DNA from: Marinomonas maritima
GTDB taxonomy: Bacteria; Pseudomonadota; Gammaproteobacteria; Pseudomonadales; Marinomonadaceae
NCBI RefSeq assembly: GCF_024435075.2
Contig: NZ_JAMZEG020000004.1
Coordinates: 116,001 to 180,000 of the forward strand
Reading direction: 5' to 3'
DNA: 64,000 bases
The notes under the pieces are model-generated. The model searched no databases and was not told the origin of the DNA. It saw only the letters and a program-made list of their open reading frames with translations. Positions 8,604 through 17,752 of this stretch are shown one piece after another. The position numbers were made by a program, and so were the translations under genes. The number at the start of each line of letters is the position of its first letter. The stretch's first letter is position 1.

Positions 8604-9038
8604 TTACTCATCTTTTAATGATGTTTCTTGATGGAAAAATGCTTTCAATTCCGTGAAAGCATCATAATAATCATCCATCAGGGCTGTAAGAATGTTCGTT
8701 CTAACGAGATCGTCATTGGCAAGTTCGACCTGTTCGCGTTTTTTGATCATGTCCATCCAAACTTCACCAATCTTTGATGAGTCACTACCAATCACACCCA
8801 GTCGAAAGGCCAAACGTACAGCATCACGGCTGCCTTCCACATGAACATATCCTTGATCATAAAAGAAGGTCCGTAAACAACGCCAAGCGCTATCAAAGCA
8901 GCCTTTGAATAAGCGAATTAAGCCAAACTGTTCCAGCTCGTTTGGATACCGATAATCTAGATGTTGAAAAGCACCGGACAATTGATCAAAACCCTTCGAA
9001 AAACGCGCCATGCTTTTTCTTAATCCATTATCACTCAT
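8604..9038 (-). CDS. HI0074-family (HEPN-like) nucleotidyltransferase partner protein
   Basis: 144 residues, the same length as HI0074 of Haemophilus. The family core is visible: GLIRLFKGCFDSAWRCLRTF at 39-58, then DAVRLAFRLGVI and EVWMDMIKKRE. HI0074 proteins are helical HEPN-fold partners of small MNT nucleotidyltransferases. The usual RN-x3-H motif after the WLDM segment is missing: Arg101 is followed by EQVELAND with no His. No free-standing MNT gene is next to it, but the N-terminus of HsdR two genes downstream looks like a degenerate MNT domain. The start at 9038 has AGAGGGA upstream. It lies between hsdS and the RhuM-Fic gene on the same strand. Confidence 0.78.
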   Translation of the reverse strand: MSDNGLRKSMARFSKGFDQLSGAFQHLDYRYPNELEQFGLIRLFKGCFDSAWRCLRTFFYDQGYVHVEGSRDAVRLAFRLGVIGSDSSKIGEVWMDMIKKREQVELANDDLVRTNILTALMDDYYDAFTELKAFFHQETSLKDE

Positions 9039-9079
9039 GCTCTTCCCTCTTTTACATTCAAACCATATAGATTGCTCGT

Positions 9080-10264
9080 CTACACAAACATTTTTTGCAG
9101 CAGGCCTTTTTTAAAGGTGTCTAGCTGTTGTATCTGCTTCACCACCGCGTCTATCTTGGCATCAAAGGACGATAGGCAATCGGCGATTTTCTGCTGTTCT
9201 TCTAGACAAGGATATAGAAAAACAGCATCAGCAACCGAGTTCCAATCCGCCCTCGGCATCTTTGAACCAGATTGAATATTGACAACCTTCTGAAAGCGAC
9301 TTGTTTGCACAACAAAAAACAGAAAATCATTTGTTATCTTTTTACCACGCAAGACCCAAATTTCAGATGAGCAAACACCATCAAAATTTGGCCTAGCAAA
9401 CTTTTTTAAATAAGGACGTAACTTTCCAAAAAGCACATCGCCTTGATTAAATAGAGTTTTTGTACTTTTTTGATCTAAAGAGTTAAAAATATTAAGAATT
9501 TTACCTGATCCTTGATCTAAACTTTCAAGCTCAATAGCTGGATAGTTAACCGTCTCAATAGAAGAGTTATAAGATTTACTTACTCTGTCTACTAGTAACC
9601 TAAATTCTTCATATTCCCACTCAGGAAACTCGCTGCCATCATCCTGTTTAAAGCGAACCGCTTGGGAAAATAGTTGTTGCATCAAGCCGCGTTTGAAGTC
9701 GTTGAGCAGCTCACGTTTGCGGCGCAGCTTGGTCAACTTGTCGTCGATGCTGGAGAGAAAAGACGCGATTTTTTGTTGCTCCAATTTTTCTTCAGGCACA
9801 CGAAATTTAATGCGTAGAAAGTCTTTTGAATACAGTCTAAGTCGGTCATTGGTTAGACCGTAAGAATAAGCCCATAAATCGTATATCGACCTTGGTCGTT
9901 TCAAGTTGTACTCAAAGAACTTTGTGTCAGTTTTTGCTTTTCCTGACAACACAACATAAGCCGGACTTATCATGCATTCTTCATGAGCTAAACCAAGTGC
10001 GCCTTGCCACATCCTCATCATGTTATAGACAAGATCGCCTGCTTGGGCTCTCAGGTTATCACCGCTTGCCGCATCGTTTTCCATTTTTTTATCTAACGAT
10101 GCTCTCGGAACCAAACCGTCATTTAGGGTGACAGAATAAATAGGCAATCCATCTTCACCTTTTATTCTACTGTTTAGAAATAAGTCGTTGCCTCTTTTTA
10201 ATTTCCACTCTCCCTCAAACTCTGGAAATCTCAGTTCTGGCACGGTGTTTTGTGCTGTTTTCAT
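9080..10264 (-). CDS. hsdS: Type I restriction-modification specificity subunit (HsdS)
   Basis: 394 residues built as two target-recognition domains, each followed by a conserved helical region. The repeats are recognisable as EQQKIASFLSSIDDKLTKL near the middle and EQQKIADCLSSFDAKIDAV near the C-terminus, each ending in a KRGLMQQLF/KKGLLQKMF-type segment. HsdS chooses the bipartite DNA target of the HsdM methylase and HsdR nuclease; the actual target cannot be read from sequence. Its start overlaps the hsdM stop by 4 nt. The gene looks intact. Confidence 0.95.
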   Translation of the reverse strand: MKTAQNTVPELRFPEFEGEWKLKRGNDLFLNSRIKGEDGLPIYSVTLNDGLVPRASLDKKMENDAASGDNLRAQAGDLVYNMMRMWQGALGLAHEECMISPAYVVLSGKAKTDTKFFEYNLKRPRSIYDLWAYSYGLTNDRLRLYSKDFLRIKFRVPEEKLEQQKIASFLSSIDDKLTKLRRKRELLNDFKRGLMQQLFSQAVRFKQDDGSEFPEWEYEEFRLLVDRVSKSYNSSIETVNYPAIELESLDQGSGKILNIFNSLDQKSTKTLFNQGDVLFGKLRPYLKKFARPNFDGVCSSEIWVLRGKKITNDFLFFVVQTSRFQKVVNIQSGSKMPRADWNSVADAVFLYPCLEEQQKIADCLSSFDAKIDAVVKQIQQLDTFKKGLLQKMFV

Positions 10265-11871
10265 AAGGGCGCCTCAATGCCTAGTTCGTCGCAAAACCCT
10301 TGTATGGTCTTGTCCAACTCGGCCATGTCGTTGTCTAACTGTTTTAGTTCTTGGGTGATAGCGGCAAGGTCAATGGGTGCTTCTTCTTCAAAGGTGTCCA
10401 CATAACGAGGAATGTTGAGGTTGTAGTCGTTATCGGCAATTTCAGCCATTGGCGCGACGTGGGCGTATTTGTCGATTTCTAGGCGGTTTTCGTAAGCAGC
10501 AATGATGTCTTCAATGTGCTCAGGCTTGAGCAGATTTTGGTTTTTCGCTTTGTCGAAACCTTGGCTGGCGTCGATAAATAAAACGTTGTCTGGGTTTTCA
10601 CGGCATTTTTTGAACACCAAGATACAAGTCGGGATACTGGTGCCAAAGAAGATGTTAGCGGGTAAGCCAATCACCGCGTCCAGCCAGTTGCGCTCTTCAA
10701 TCAAATAACGACGAATATGCCCTTCTGCCGCGCCACGGAATAACACACCATGGGGTAAAACCACCGCCAAAGTGCCGTTATCGTCCAGCTGATACAACAT
10801 ATGTTGTACAAAGGCGAAGTCGGCTTTCGAGCCAGGGGCCAACTTGCCGTATTGGGCAAAACGGTCATCGCTTTCGAATATCTTCTTCGCGCTCCACTGA
10901 GCAGAAAACGGCGGGTTGGCGACAATGGCGTCAAAGCGCTGTTCCAAGTGTTGTGGGTTTTCTAGGGTATCGTCTTGTTTTAGATCGAAATCACGGTAAT
11001 GCACGCCGTGAAGAATCATGTTCATGCGCGCAAGGTTGAAGGTAGTGCGGTTCATTTCTTGGCCGTAAAAATGGCCGATGTTTTCTTTGCCCACTTCTTT
11101 GGCGACACGCAGCAATAAGGAGCCTGACCCACAAGTTGGGTCATAGACGCTTTTTAAGCGGCTTTTTCTGTGGGTGACCAGTTTTGCCAACACGGTAGAG
11201 ACAGCTTGCGGCGTATAAAACTCGCCGGCTTTTTTGCCTGCGCCCGCGGCAAACTGGCCGATCAAATATTCATAAGCATCGCCCAGCACATCGCTTTCGC
11301 TGTCGTGAATGGCAAAGTCTATGCTGTCGAGATGCAACATGATCTTGGCAATCAACACATTGCGCGCATCAGGATCGCGGCCAAGCTTGCTGGAGTTAAG
11401 GTCTAATTCTTCAAATAAGTGATCGAAGTCGTCTTCACTCTCGGTGCCCATGGTGGAGCGTTCGATGTTGTTCAGCACTTCTTGCAAATCGCCTAGGATA
11501 AAGCGATCAATGACTATGTCAGCGTCTTTATCTTCGCTGTCTGTGTCTTTGTGAGCACCGCGTTGCGCTAGGTTACTGAACAGTTCCGACGGTTTTAAAA
11601 AGTAGCCGAGTTCTTCAAGGGCATCTTCTTGTAAGGCGTCCAGCATTTCTTGCCCGTCTTCATGTTGCTCATCCAAGGTGGCGTAGCTCAGGCTAGGGTC
11701 ATCGTTATGCAGAATCGTATCGGCGAAGTCGCTCAGGCGTTCAGACAGGTATTTGTAGAAGATAAAACCCAAGCAGTAATCGCGGAACTCGTCGGCGTTC
11801 ATCTTGCCACGTAGCTCGTTGGCAATGCTCCAAAGTTTCTGTTCGAGTTTCTTTTTTTGGTCGTCGGTCAT
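10261..11871 (-). CDS. hsdM: Type I restriction-modification DNA adenine methylase subunit (HsdM)
   Basis: Adenine N6-methyltransferase subunit, 536 residues from the chosen start. SAM-binding motif I is DPTCGSGSLLLR (about 244-255) and the catalytic motif is NPPF (about 319-322); the N-terminal HsdM helical domain is also present. A 15-residue longer reading exists, but AAGGAA lies about 9 nt upstream of the ATG at 11871, giving MTDDQKKKLEQKLW, a typical HsdM start. It is the first gene of the operon, overlapping hsdS by 4 nt. It modifies host DNA at the site read by HsdS and also forms part of the restriction complex. Confidence 0.96.
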   Translation of the reverse strand: MTDDQKKKLEQKLWSIANELRGKMNADEFRDYCLGFIFYKYLSERLSDFADTILHNDDPSLSYATLDEQHEDGQEMLDALQEDALEELGYFLKPSELFSNLAQRGAHKDTDSEDKDADIVIDRFILGDLQEVLNNIERSTMGTESEDDFDHLFEELDLNSSKLGRDPDARNVLIAKIMLHLDSIDFAIHDSESDVLGDAYEYLIGQFAAGAGKKAGEFYTPQAVSTVLAKLVTHRKSRLKSVYDPTCGSGSLLLRVAKEVGKENIGHFYGQEMNRTTFNLARMNMILHGVHYRDFDLKQDDTLENPQHLEQRFDAIVANPPFSAQWSAKKIFESDDRFAQYGKLAPGSKADFAFVQHMLYQLDDNGTLAVVLPHGVLFRGAAEGHIRRYLIEERNWLDAVIGLPANIFFGTSIPTCILVFKKCRENPDNVLFIDASQGFDKAKNQNLLKPEHIEDIIAAYENRLEIDKYAHVAPMAEIADNDYNLNIPRYVDTFEEEAPIDLAAITQELKQLDNDMAELDKTIQGFCDELGIEAPL

Positions 11872-12020
11872 GAAAAGCCATTCCTTGTAATACGGAGATA
11901 CCTTGGTCGTCTTCATACAGAAAACAAGGCATGTGAATGGCGGTTATTTTAGGTGGATTAATGCTCTGTGGCTATCGGCAATACTAAACGACGGACAAGA
12001 TTAAAATGACAAGCATAGAA

Positions 12021-12605
12021 TCACGCCGCAAACACAAACCGATAGGCGACGAAAAATAGCAGCAACGCCATGATTCGATTCACCCATGCCATCACGGTAG
12101 GATTCATTGCCGCTTTTTTTAACCGTGCTCCCGCAAACAAATACACACTCGGTGAACCACACGCCATGATCGCCAGAACCAAAGACCATAATGCGATTTG
12201 AACACCTTCAATATGAAAGCGTGGAAATTGCACCGTCACGATAGGCACAATCGCCACCAAGGATTTGGGATTACAAAGCTGTAAAATTAGCCCCGTTTTA
12301 AAACTGATCGTCGACACGTCCGCCTTGATTTTTGTCTGTTGAAAACTCGCCTTCATAATTTTTACGCCAAGATACGCGATGTAAATACCACCCAAAATGC
12401 CAACAACCGATTGATATTGTTGTGGGATAATTCCACCACCAAGATAACCAATCAGTAAAAACAGAATAAACATGGCGACGCCGACACCAACGCAGTACAA
12501 AAAAGCGCGCCAGCCTTGTCCGTTAACGCCCGCAAACAGCGCCAACATATTGGCAGGACCCGGGCTGTACATAACGCCAAAGGCATAAACGAGAATTTCG
12601 AGCAT
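12021..12605 (-). CDS. LysE/RhtB-family amino-acid exporter
   Basis: 194 residues, almost entirely hydrophobic, with about six membrane helices. The N-terminal SPGPANMLALFAGVNGQGW and the central GGIYIAYLGVKIM stretches are typical of LysE/RhtB translocators, which export amino acids or derivatives using proton-motive force. GAGGAA precedes the ATG at 12605. An AraC-type regulator gene ends 72 nt upstream on the same strand, a common arrangement suggesting the regulator controls the exporter. The substrate cannot be told from sequence. Confidence 0.9.
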   Translation of the reverse strand: MLEILVYAFGVMYSPGPANMLALFAGVNGQGWRAFLYCVGVGVAMFILFLLIGYLGGGIIPQQYQSVVGILGGIYIAYLGVKIMKASFQQTKIKADVSTISFKTGLILQLCNPKSLVAIVPIVTVQFPRFHIEGVQIALWSLVLAIMACGSPSVYLFAGARLKKAAMNPTVMAWVNRIMALLLFFVAYRFVFAA

Positions 12606-12677
12606 GAGTGTTCCTCAAAAGATGATTTGATAAGCATTAAAAACAAAGAAAAGAATGAACGTGAAAGTGAGGTGCCG

Positions 12678-13505
12678 CTAGGTGCGCAGCAAATGTCGTC
12701 TAAATTGATACGGCGTCACGCCGAAAACTGGCTTGAAACGGCGGTTAAAATAACTCAGATCCGTAAAGCCAAACATAAACGCCACATCCGCCAATGGCAT
12801 GCCACGCTCTATCGCCTGTTTGGCGCGATTAATACGGTAATTTTGCCAGTATTGATGTGGCGTCATGCCAAAATAATCCCGAAAGCAGCGCAACAAGTGA
12901 TACTTCGACATATGCGCCACTTGGCTTAAAGCATCGAGCGAAACGTCTTCGCCAACGTGCGCATGTAAATACTCTCGGACACGTTCAAAAACGGGGTCTT
13001 TAGAACGCAGTTTAGATTCAATCTGAATGCCTTTTTGGCGAGCAAGATACTCAGCAAATTCAAATAACGCGGAAGAATACTCCAACGCTGACGTTGCTGG
13101 GTCTTCAACCAGCTGAGCCAAACATAAAATATGCGCTTTTAACACTGGATCGTTTTGAACCATTTGTTCAATTCGAAAATTTTTTGCACGGCGAACGCCC
13201 GCGCTTTCCAACATGGGAGACAATTGATCTGGATGAACATAGAGCATTTTGTAATGCAGTGTGTCGTCACCACCTGAGTGACCGTCATGCGCGTCTTCAG
13301 GATTAAACACAATCACATTGCCAGAATGGCTTTTGTGATGTTCGCCTAACGCGAAGAAGTCCTGACGACCAGACAAGGTCACACCAAAAGAAAACTCCTC
13401 ATGCGCGTGCGTGTCGTAGGTGAAATCGTTCATCGATGCCTCAAGCAACATCATCTCATTAACGCCCGCACTTTTCGCAAACTGGAAACGATTTTCTGTT
13501 GACAT
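12678..13505 (-). CDS. AraC-family transcriptional regulator with cupin-type sensor domain
   Basis: 275 residues. The N-terminal half is a cupin-like AraC ligand-binding domain (HAHEEFSFGVTLSG), the C-terminal half a double helix-turn-helix DNA-binding domain (VSLDALSQVAHMSKYHLLRCF, then ADVAFMFGFTDLSYFNRRFK). A longer reading from 13667 would add 54 residues without family features. The ATG at 13505 is preceded by AGAGG and gives MSTENRFQFAKS, so I use it. It sits directly upstream of the LysE exporter gene and probably activates it in response to an amino-acid-like effector (inference from context). Confidence 0.9.
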   Translation of the reverse strand: MSTENRFQFAKSAGVNEMMLLEASMNDFTYDTHAHEEFSFGVTLSGRQDFFALGEHHKSHSGNVIVFNPEDAHDGHSGGDDTLHYKMLYVHPDQLSPMLESAGVRRAKNFRIEQMVQNDPVLKAHILCLAQLVEDPATSALEYSSALFEFAEYLARQKGIQIESKLRSKDPVFERVREYLHAHVGEDVSLDALSQVAHMSKYHLLRCFRDYFGMTPHQYWQNYRINRAKQAIERGMPLADVAFMFGFTDLSYFNRRFKPVFGVTPYQFRRHLLRT

Positions 13506-13734
13506 CACAACCTCTCGAAACAAACCCAATCCATAACGATAGACTAACCAATAACAAACAAAAAAGATTGGACGATATTGCGCAATGTCATTCGTTCGGT
13601 GAAAAATAAAGCACTCAAAACGGTGTAAGAAAGAAATGAAAAACAGTAAAGCTTTATCCAAAAACAATCTAATCCGTTCGGATGAAAGCGACTCAACGAT
13701 TTCATTCAGTCATTTGGGAAGCAAGTTGATTGGC

Positions 13735-14628
13735 TTATTGTTTACGCCATACGTTAGGCGTCACACCTACAATACGTCTAAATGCTGCAGAAAATTTACT
13801 CGGGTTAGCGTAACCCACTTGCAATGCAATATCGGTGATCATAATAGACTTATCTACTAATAGGCGTTTGGCGTATTCCATACGACGAAAGGTAAAGTAA
13901 GCATAAGGAGAAAAGCCCGTTGATGCCTGAAATGAGCGAGTAAATGAACGAACATCTTGACCCGTTAAATCCGCTAGTTCAGCCACACTAACATCACCGC
14001 CAAGACGGCTTTCCATAAAATCTAAAGTCCGTTGTAAGCGCCGACCATTTAGCGGGTACACGATGGCCTTTTGTAAGTTTTTCGGTTCATAGCCTACCAG
14101 TCTATTTAGTAACGTATAAATTCCTTGTTCAAAAAACGCGCCCGATAAGCCATGAACTTCTGCATCTCGCCATAATGCGGTCATAACCGCCGTTAATAGT
14201 GGATCATTATGAAGCGAAGACGCGGCAGGAATAAGGTTTTCCACATAAAAACCTCCCGCATTATCTAAAGTAAAAGCATCAAGTTTAATCGCTATTCCTA
14301 ACATCTGGGTTTGAGGCCAGTAGCCTGATGCAATAGTTCCCGGTAATGCCATGGCAACCGTTCCGGGACGTAAGACACCTTCCAGTGATGGCCCTTCACC
14401 TTCCCGTTTCATGCGACCAATATGGCCGGTACAAAGGTTAAGCATTAGAAAAGGTGAAGGCTTTGCTGAAAAGTTGCCTTCAAATGCCATAAAGTCAGCA
14501 TGCGCTAATAGGCATTCGCCTTTTTTATCTGAAATAGAGAGAGTAGGAATAATGCCTAAATCAGACATTCGGCTATTCAAACCGTTGAGTTCAGCTTGAG
14601 AAATATGACCATTCAATTGATTTGTCAT
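13735..14628 (-). CDS. AraC-family regulator next to the haem uptake genes
   Basis: 297 residues. The C-terminal AraC-type DNA-binding domain spans about 195-297 (VSVAELADLTGQDVRSFTRSF, then TDIALQVGYANPSKFSAAFR). The N-terminal domain is not a recognised standard cupin and may sense an iron-related ligand. AGGGTG lies upstream of the ATG at 14628. A Fur-like box about 90 nt upstream, and the hmuTUV genes just upstream on the same strand, suggest an iron-starvation regulator of PchR-like logic (inference). Direct targets are unknown. Confidence 0.88.
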   Translation of the reverse strand: MTNQLNGHISQAELNGLNSRMSDLGIIPTLSISDKKGECLLAHADFMAFEGNFSAKPSPFLMLNLCTGHIGRMKREGEGPSLEGVLRPGTVAMALPGTIASGYWPQTQMLGIAIKLDAFTLDNAGGFYVENLIPAASSLHNDPLLTAVMTALWRDAEVHGLSGAFFEQGIYTLLNRLVGYEPKNLQKAIVYPLNGRRLQRTLDFMESRLGGDVSVAELADLTGQDVRSFTRSFQASTGFSPYAYFTFRRMEYAKRLLVDKSIMITDIALQVGYANPSKFSAAFRRIVGVTPNVWRKQ

Positions 14629-14714
14629 TTATAACACCCTAAAAGCAATCCCATTTCTAAGAGATTTCTCGCCGCTATGAAAAAAGTTATCTTTTCATAG
14701 CAAAATAACACAAA

Positions 14715-14729
14715 TGAGAATCGCTATCA
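14715..14729 (+). promoter_or_regulatory. Fur-like box upstream of the second AraC gene
   Basis: The plus strand reads TGAGAATCGCTATCA, 11 of 14 arm positions matching the Fur pattern TGATAAT-N-ATTATCA. It lies between the hmuV stop and the araC start on the minus strand, about 90 nt from the latter. It likely represses the regulator when iron is plentiful. Sequence match only. Confidence 0.55.
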
Positions 14730-14821
14730 AAAAAGAACTTATAGCGTCAATACTCTCGCTTTTTTAGTCCGTATTTTATTAGTGCCAGCATTCATTGCTC
14801 ATATGAAATAAGCTGACGTTT

Positions 14822-15616
14822 TTATTGATGTTGGTCGAGTATGACAGAAGGTTTGACGGACAATGAATGATGGTAATATTCTGCTTTTATGCCGTATACA
14901 CTTTCAAGGTGTGATCGTTGTAAAACACTTTCAGGCCGGCCTTTTGTGACCATTTTTCCGTTATTTAATAGGACTAATTGATCGGCAAAACTGGCCGCTA
15001 AAGACAAGTCATGGATCACCGCCAATACCCCAATATTACGCTTTGTCAGCTCTTTGGCCAGGGACAGCACATGATATTGATGGAATACATCCAAGCTTGA
15101 GGTCGGTTCATCAAGAAATAAATAACGGGCTTCTTTTTGCTCATAGGGAAACCATAACTGCGCGAGCACTCTGGCCAGTTGGGTACGTTGTTGCTCTCCA
15201 CCTGACAACGTCATAAAGCTGCGTTTAGCAAGGTGTTCTATTTCCATAAAACGCATCACATCGTGGATAATATCTTGCTTCTGGGTTTGGGATATTGCTT
15301 CTTCGTAGTTAAAACAGCCCATAGATACAACCTCCATCACAGTGAAACTAAACCCCATTTGATAAGACTGAGTCATCACGGCTCGTGTTTTCGCCAATTC
15401 GAGCGGCGTGAAAGCAGCAATGGATTTTTTGTTAATAGAGATGTCACCCCCACTGGGAACCATGTCACCGGAACATGCCTTCAATAAGGTGGATTTCCCC
15501 GCACCATTAGGCCCAATCAATATGCTTAATTCATTGGATTTAATGGTGAGATCAATGGAATCTAGTAAAGTTTTTCTATCAATAGAAATAGATAGTGCTT
15601 GTATTTCAATCGCCAT
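14822..15616 (-). CDS. hmuV: Haem/iron-complex ABC transporter ATP-binding protein
   Basis: 264 residues with a complete ABC ATPase: Walker A GPNGAGKSTLLKA, signature LSGGEQQRTQLARVLAQLW, Walker B YLFLDEPTSSLD, and the switch His in VIHDLSLAA. The LARVLAQLW extension after the signature is typical of HmuV haem-import ATPases. It powers import through HmuU at the inner membrane. It is the last gene of hmuTUV, 24 nt after hmuU, with AGGAAG before the ATG. Confidence 0.92.
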   Translation of the reverse strand: MAIEIQALSISIDRKTLLDSIDLTIKSNELSILIGPNGAGKSTLLKACSGDMVPSGGDISINKKSIAAFTPLELAKTRAVMTQSYQMGFSFTVMEVVSMGCFNYEEAISQTQKQDIIHDVMRFMEIEHLAKRSFMTLSGGEQQRTQLARVLAQLWFPYEQKEARYLFLDEPTSSLDVFHQYHVLSLAKELTKRNIGVLAVIHDLSLAASFADQLVLLNNGKMVTKGRPESVLQRSHLESVYGIKAEYYHHSLSVKPSVILDQHQ

Positions 15617-15640
15617 AAAGCGCTTCCTGTGGCCTTAATA

Positions 15641-16699
15641 TTAATATCGACCTGTTTGTCGGTATAAAACAAATAAAAAGAAGGGGCCGCCTAGTGCACT
15701 CGTCACCAAGCCAATAGGGAGCTCAGCCGGCACAATAACAATACGGGCGATAATGTCTGTGATGGTTAAAAAACTGGCTCCAAACAACATGCTGACAGGA
15801 AAAAGAAAACGATGATCTGGACCAATAAGAATCCTGACTAAATGAGGAACGACAAAACCCACAAATCCAATCGTTCCACTAATAGACACCGCAGCACCGA
15901 CTGCCATTGCGGTATAAATAAAGACTTTTTTCTTTAAATGCGACACTGATACGCCTAGATGTTGGGCTTGCGCTTCACCAAGCAAATACAGGTTTAAGGG
16001 TTTGGCGAGCCGGCTAAGTCCTATCAGACTAATGAAGATGAACATCAACACAGGCAAGGTTAATGCCCAGCTGTTGCCGCCTAAGTTCCCCATTGTCCAA
16101 AAAGTCAGTTCTCTTAACTCACTGTCGCTGCTCACCAATGTCAAAATACCAATGAGAGAGCCAACAATCGCATTTACGGCAATGCCTGATAACAATAAGG
16201 TAATGATAGTGAACTGACCTTGGCGATTGCTTAACCGGTAGATAATGGCGCAAACACCCAGGCAGCCAAGCATCGCACCTATTGGTAGCGCATACATCCC
16301 AAACACTGTCATTGCCTGAGGAAACATCGAGTGACCCAGTACAATAACGGCCACGGCTCCCAAGGCACCGCCACCCGCAACCCCAATTAAACTAGGATCG
16401 GCGAGTGGATTTCTGAAAAGCGCTTGCATGGCCGCACCACATAACCCCAGTGCGCCACCGACAAAAAGAGACAACACCGTCCTAGGTAATCGAATTTCAA
16501 ACAAAACCCGTGTGCTTAATGAACTGTGCGTCTGTGCGAAACCATGACTAACATAAGTTAAAAGGTCACTTTCCGATAAGGGTACAGCGCCCACAACCAA
16601 AGCTAAGAAAGCAGAACAAAACAGTAACCCCAACGTCAATGGGATCGCCATACGTTGGCGCTTACCGCGTTTCTGATGAAGCGATATTATTTCTTGCAT
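15641..16699 (-). CDS. hmuU: Haem/iron-complex ABC transporter permease (FecCD family)
   Basis: 352 residues, strongly hydrophobic with about ten membrane helices, in the FecCD/BtuC permease family. Characteristic stretches are RLPRTVLSLFVGGALGLCGA, NPLADPSLIGVAGGGALGAV and GFVGFVVPHLVRIL. It forms the inner-membrane channel with HmuV. The start is only 3 nt after the hmuT stop. Haem as substrate is inferred from the HmuV and HmuT signatures; a siderophore cannot be excluded. Confidence 0.92.
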   Translation of the reverse strand: MQEIISLHQKRGKRQRMAIPLTLGLLFCSAFLALVVGAVPLSESDLLTYVSHGFAQTHSSLSTRVLFEIRLPRTVLSLFVGGALGLCGAAMQALFRNPLADPSLIGVAGGGALGAVAVIVLGHSMFPQAMTVFGMYALPIGAMLGCLGVCAIIYRLSNRQGQFTIITLLLSGIAVNAIVGSLIGILTLVSSDSELRELTFWTMGNLGGNSWALTLPVLMFIFISLIGLSRLAKPLNLYLLGEAQAQHLGVSVSHLKKKVFIYTAMAVGAAVSISGTIGFVGFVVPHLVRILIGPDHRFLFPVSMLFGASFLTITDIIARIVIVPAELPIGLVTSALGGPFFLFVLYRQTGRY

Positions 16700-16702
16700 C
16701 GC

Positions 16703-17620
16703 TTAGAGCTCTGCCATAGAAGGTAAGTCATCACGCGGATAGCGAAGCTCATAGCCTACTGGCAAAGGAAAATCTTTATGGATCATGGTGCCTAATTCAA
16801 CAATCGCTTGCGGTGTACGGGGACCAAAACCAAGGAGATAAATGCCATCAATGATATAAACCGCTTTATTCTTCACGGCTTTCATATATTTGAAGTGAGG
16901 CAGGTCTTCTATTTGTTTAAACACATCTTGACGTCGATTCATGACAATAATGACATCGGGGTCTAATGCCAATGCAGACTCTGGGGAAAGTTTTATCCAC
17001 CCCTCATAATCCGCCAATAGGTTGATTGCGCCAGCCTCTTCAACAACGGTATGAGCGGGGGTGCCCGTGCCAGAAGCAATAGGCGAACCGTTTTCTAATG
17101 TAAGAAAAAACAAGACTTTAGGCGGTGATGTTTTCGCCGAATCTGGAAGGTGTTGTTTGGCGTAAGAAAGTGCATCAAGATCGATTTGAATGTCTTCTAA
17201 AAGTAAGGTTCCCTTATCTTCAACACCCAACAAGGATGCGACACGCATTATTTTTTCTTGCAAGGCCAAGAGAGTGTTATCTTTTTCTATTATGTCAGTT
17301 TTTACCCCGACCGAGGCTATTTGCTTAAGGGCTTTAATAGGGCCGGTATCTTCCTCGCCTAACAGTAAGTCTGGGGTTAAAGAAAGCACACCTTCAACAG
17401 CAATATTTCGAACATAACCCAAGCTTGGAAAACCTTTGGCTTCTTCTGGGAAAATACTAGTGGAGTCCACACCAACAATACGATCTTGCTCACCAAGACG
17501 ATAAATAATTTCGGTTATAGAACCACCCGCCACCGCAATTCGCTCTGGAGGTATTGCCATTATGGCGGAGCCATTCAAAGCCATCAGACAACTTAAAAAC
17601 AATAATCGATATTTCGTCAT
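16703..17620 (-). CDS. hmuT: Periplasmic haem/iron-complex binding protein
   Basis: 305 residues with a secretion signal (MTKYRLLFLSCLMALNGSA) and a periplasmic-binding fold of the HmuT type: GGSITEIIYRLGEQDRIVGVD near the start and a C-terminal GFGPRTPQAIVELG. It receives the ligand from the outer-membrane receptor and hands it to HmuUV. An earlier TTG at 17626 is possible, but the ATG at 17620 has GGA 6 nt upstream. It is the first gene of hmuTUV, divergent from the TonB-dependent receptor and facing a Fur box. Confidence 0.9.
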   Translation of the reverse strand: MTKYRLLFLSCLMALNGSAIMAIPPERIAVAGGSITEIIYRLGEQDRIVGVDSTSIFPEEAKGFPSLGYVRNIAVEGVLSLTPDLLLGEEDTGPIKALKQIASVGVKTDIIEKDNTLLALQEKIMRVASLLGVEDKGTLLLEDIQIDLDALSYAKQHLPDSAKTSPPKVLFFLTLENGSPIASGTGTPAHTVVEEAGAINLLADYEGWIKLSPESALALDPDVIIVMNRRQDVFKQIEDLPHFKYMKAVKNKAVYIIDGIYLLGFGPRTPQAIVELGTMIHKDFPLPVGYELRYPRDDLPSMAEL

Positions 17621-17650
17621 ATTCAATCCACAGCATGTAAATAATAAAAA

Positions 17651-17665
17651 TGATAAGCATTAGTA
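17651..17665 (+). promoter_or_regulatory. Fur box upstream of hmuT
   Basis: TGATAAGCATTAGTA has 11 of 14 arm matches to the Fur 7-1-7 pattern, flanked by A/T-rich sequence. It lies about 30-45 nt upstream of the hmuT ATG, where the promoter should be, so iron repression of hmuTUV is expected. Confidence 0.7.
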
Positions 17666-17752
17666 TTTTCATGTCAATGTAATTGAAATATTAGTCCCGC
17701 TATTGGAGTGTTCTAGACGCTTCTGGAGTAGTTTAGAGGCTGTTATCGTAAT

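Noticed and set aside
1771..11916. Restriction locus as part of a prophage or integrative element
   Set aside because: No integrase, att-like repeats, tRNA edge or phage genes are seen at its borders (1.7 and 12 kb).
13506..13667. N-terminal extension of the first AraC regulator
   Set aside because: The extra 54 residues lack AraC-family sequence, and the ATG at 13505 has a good AGAGG site.
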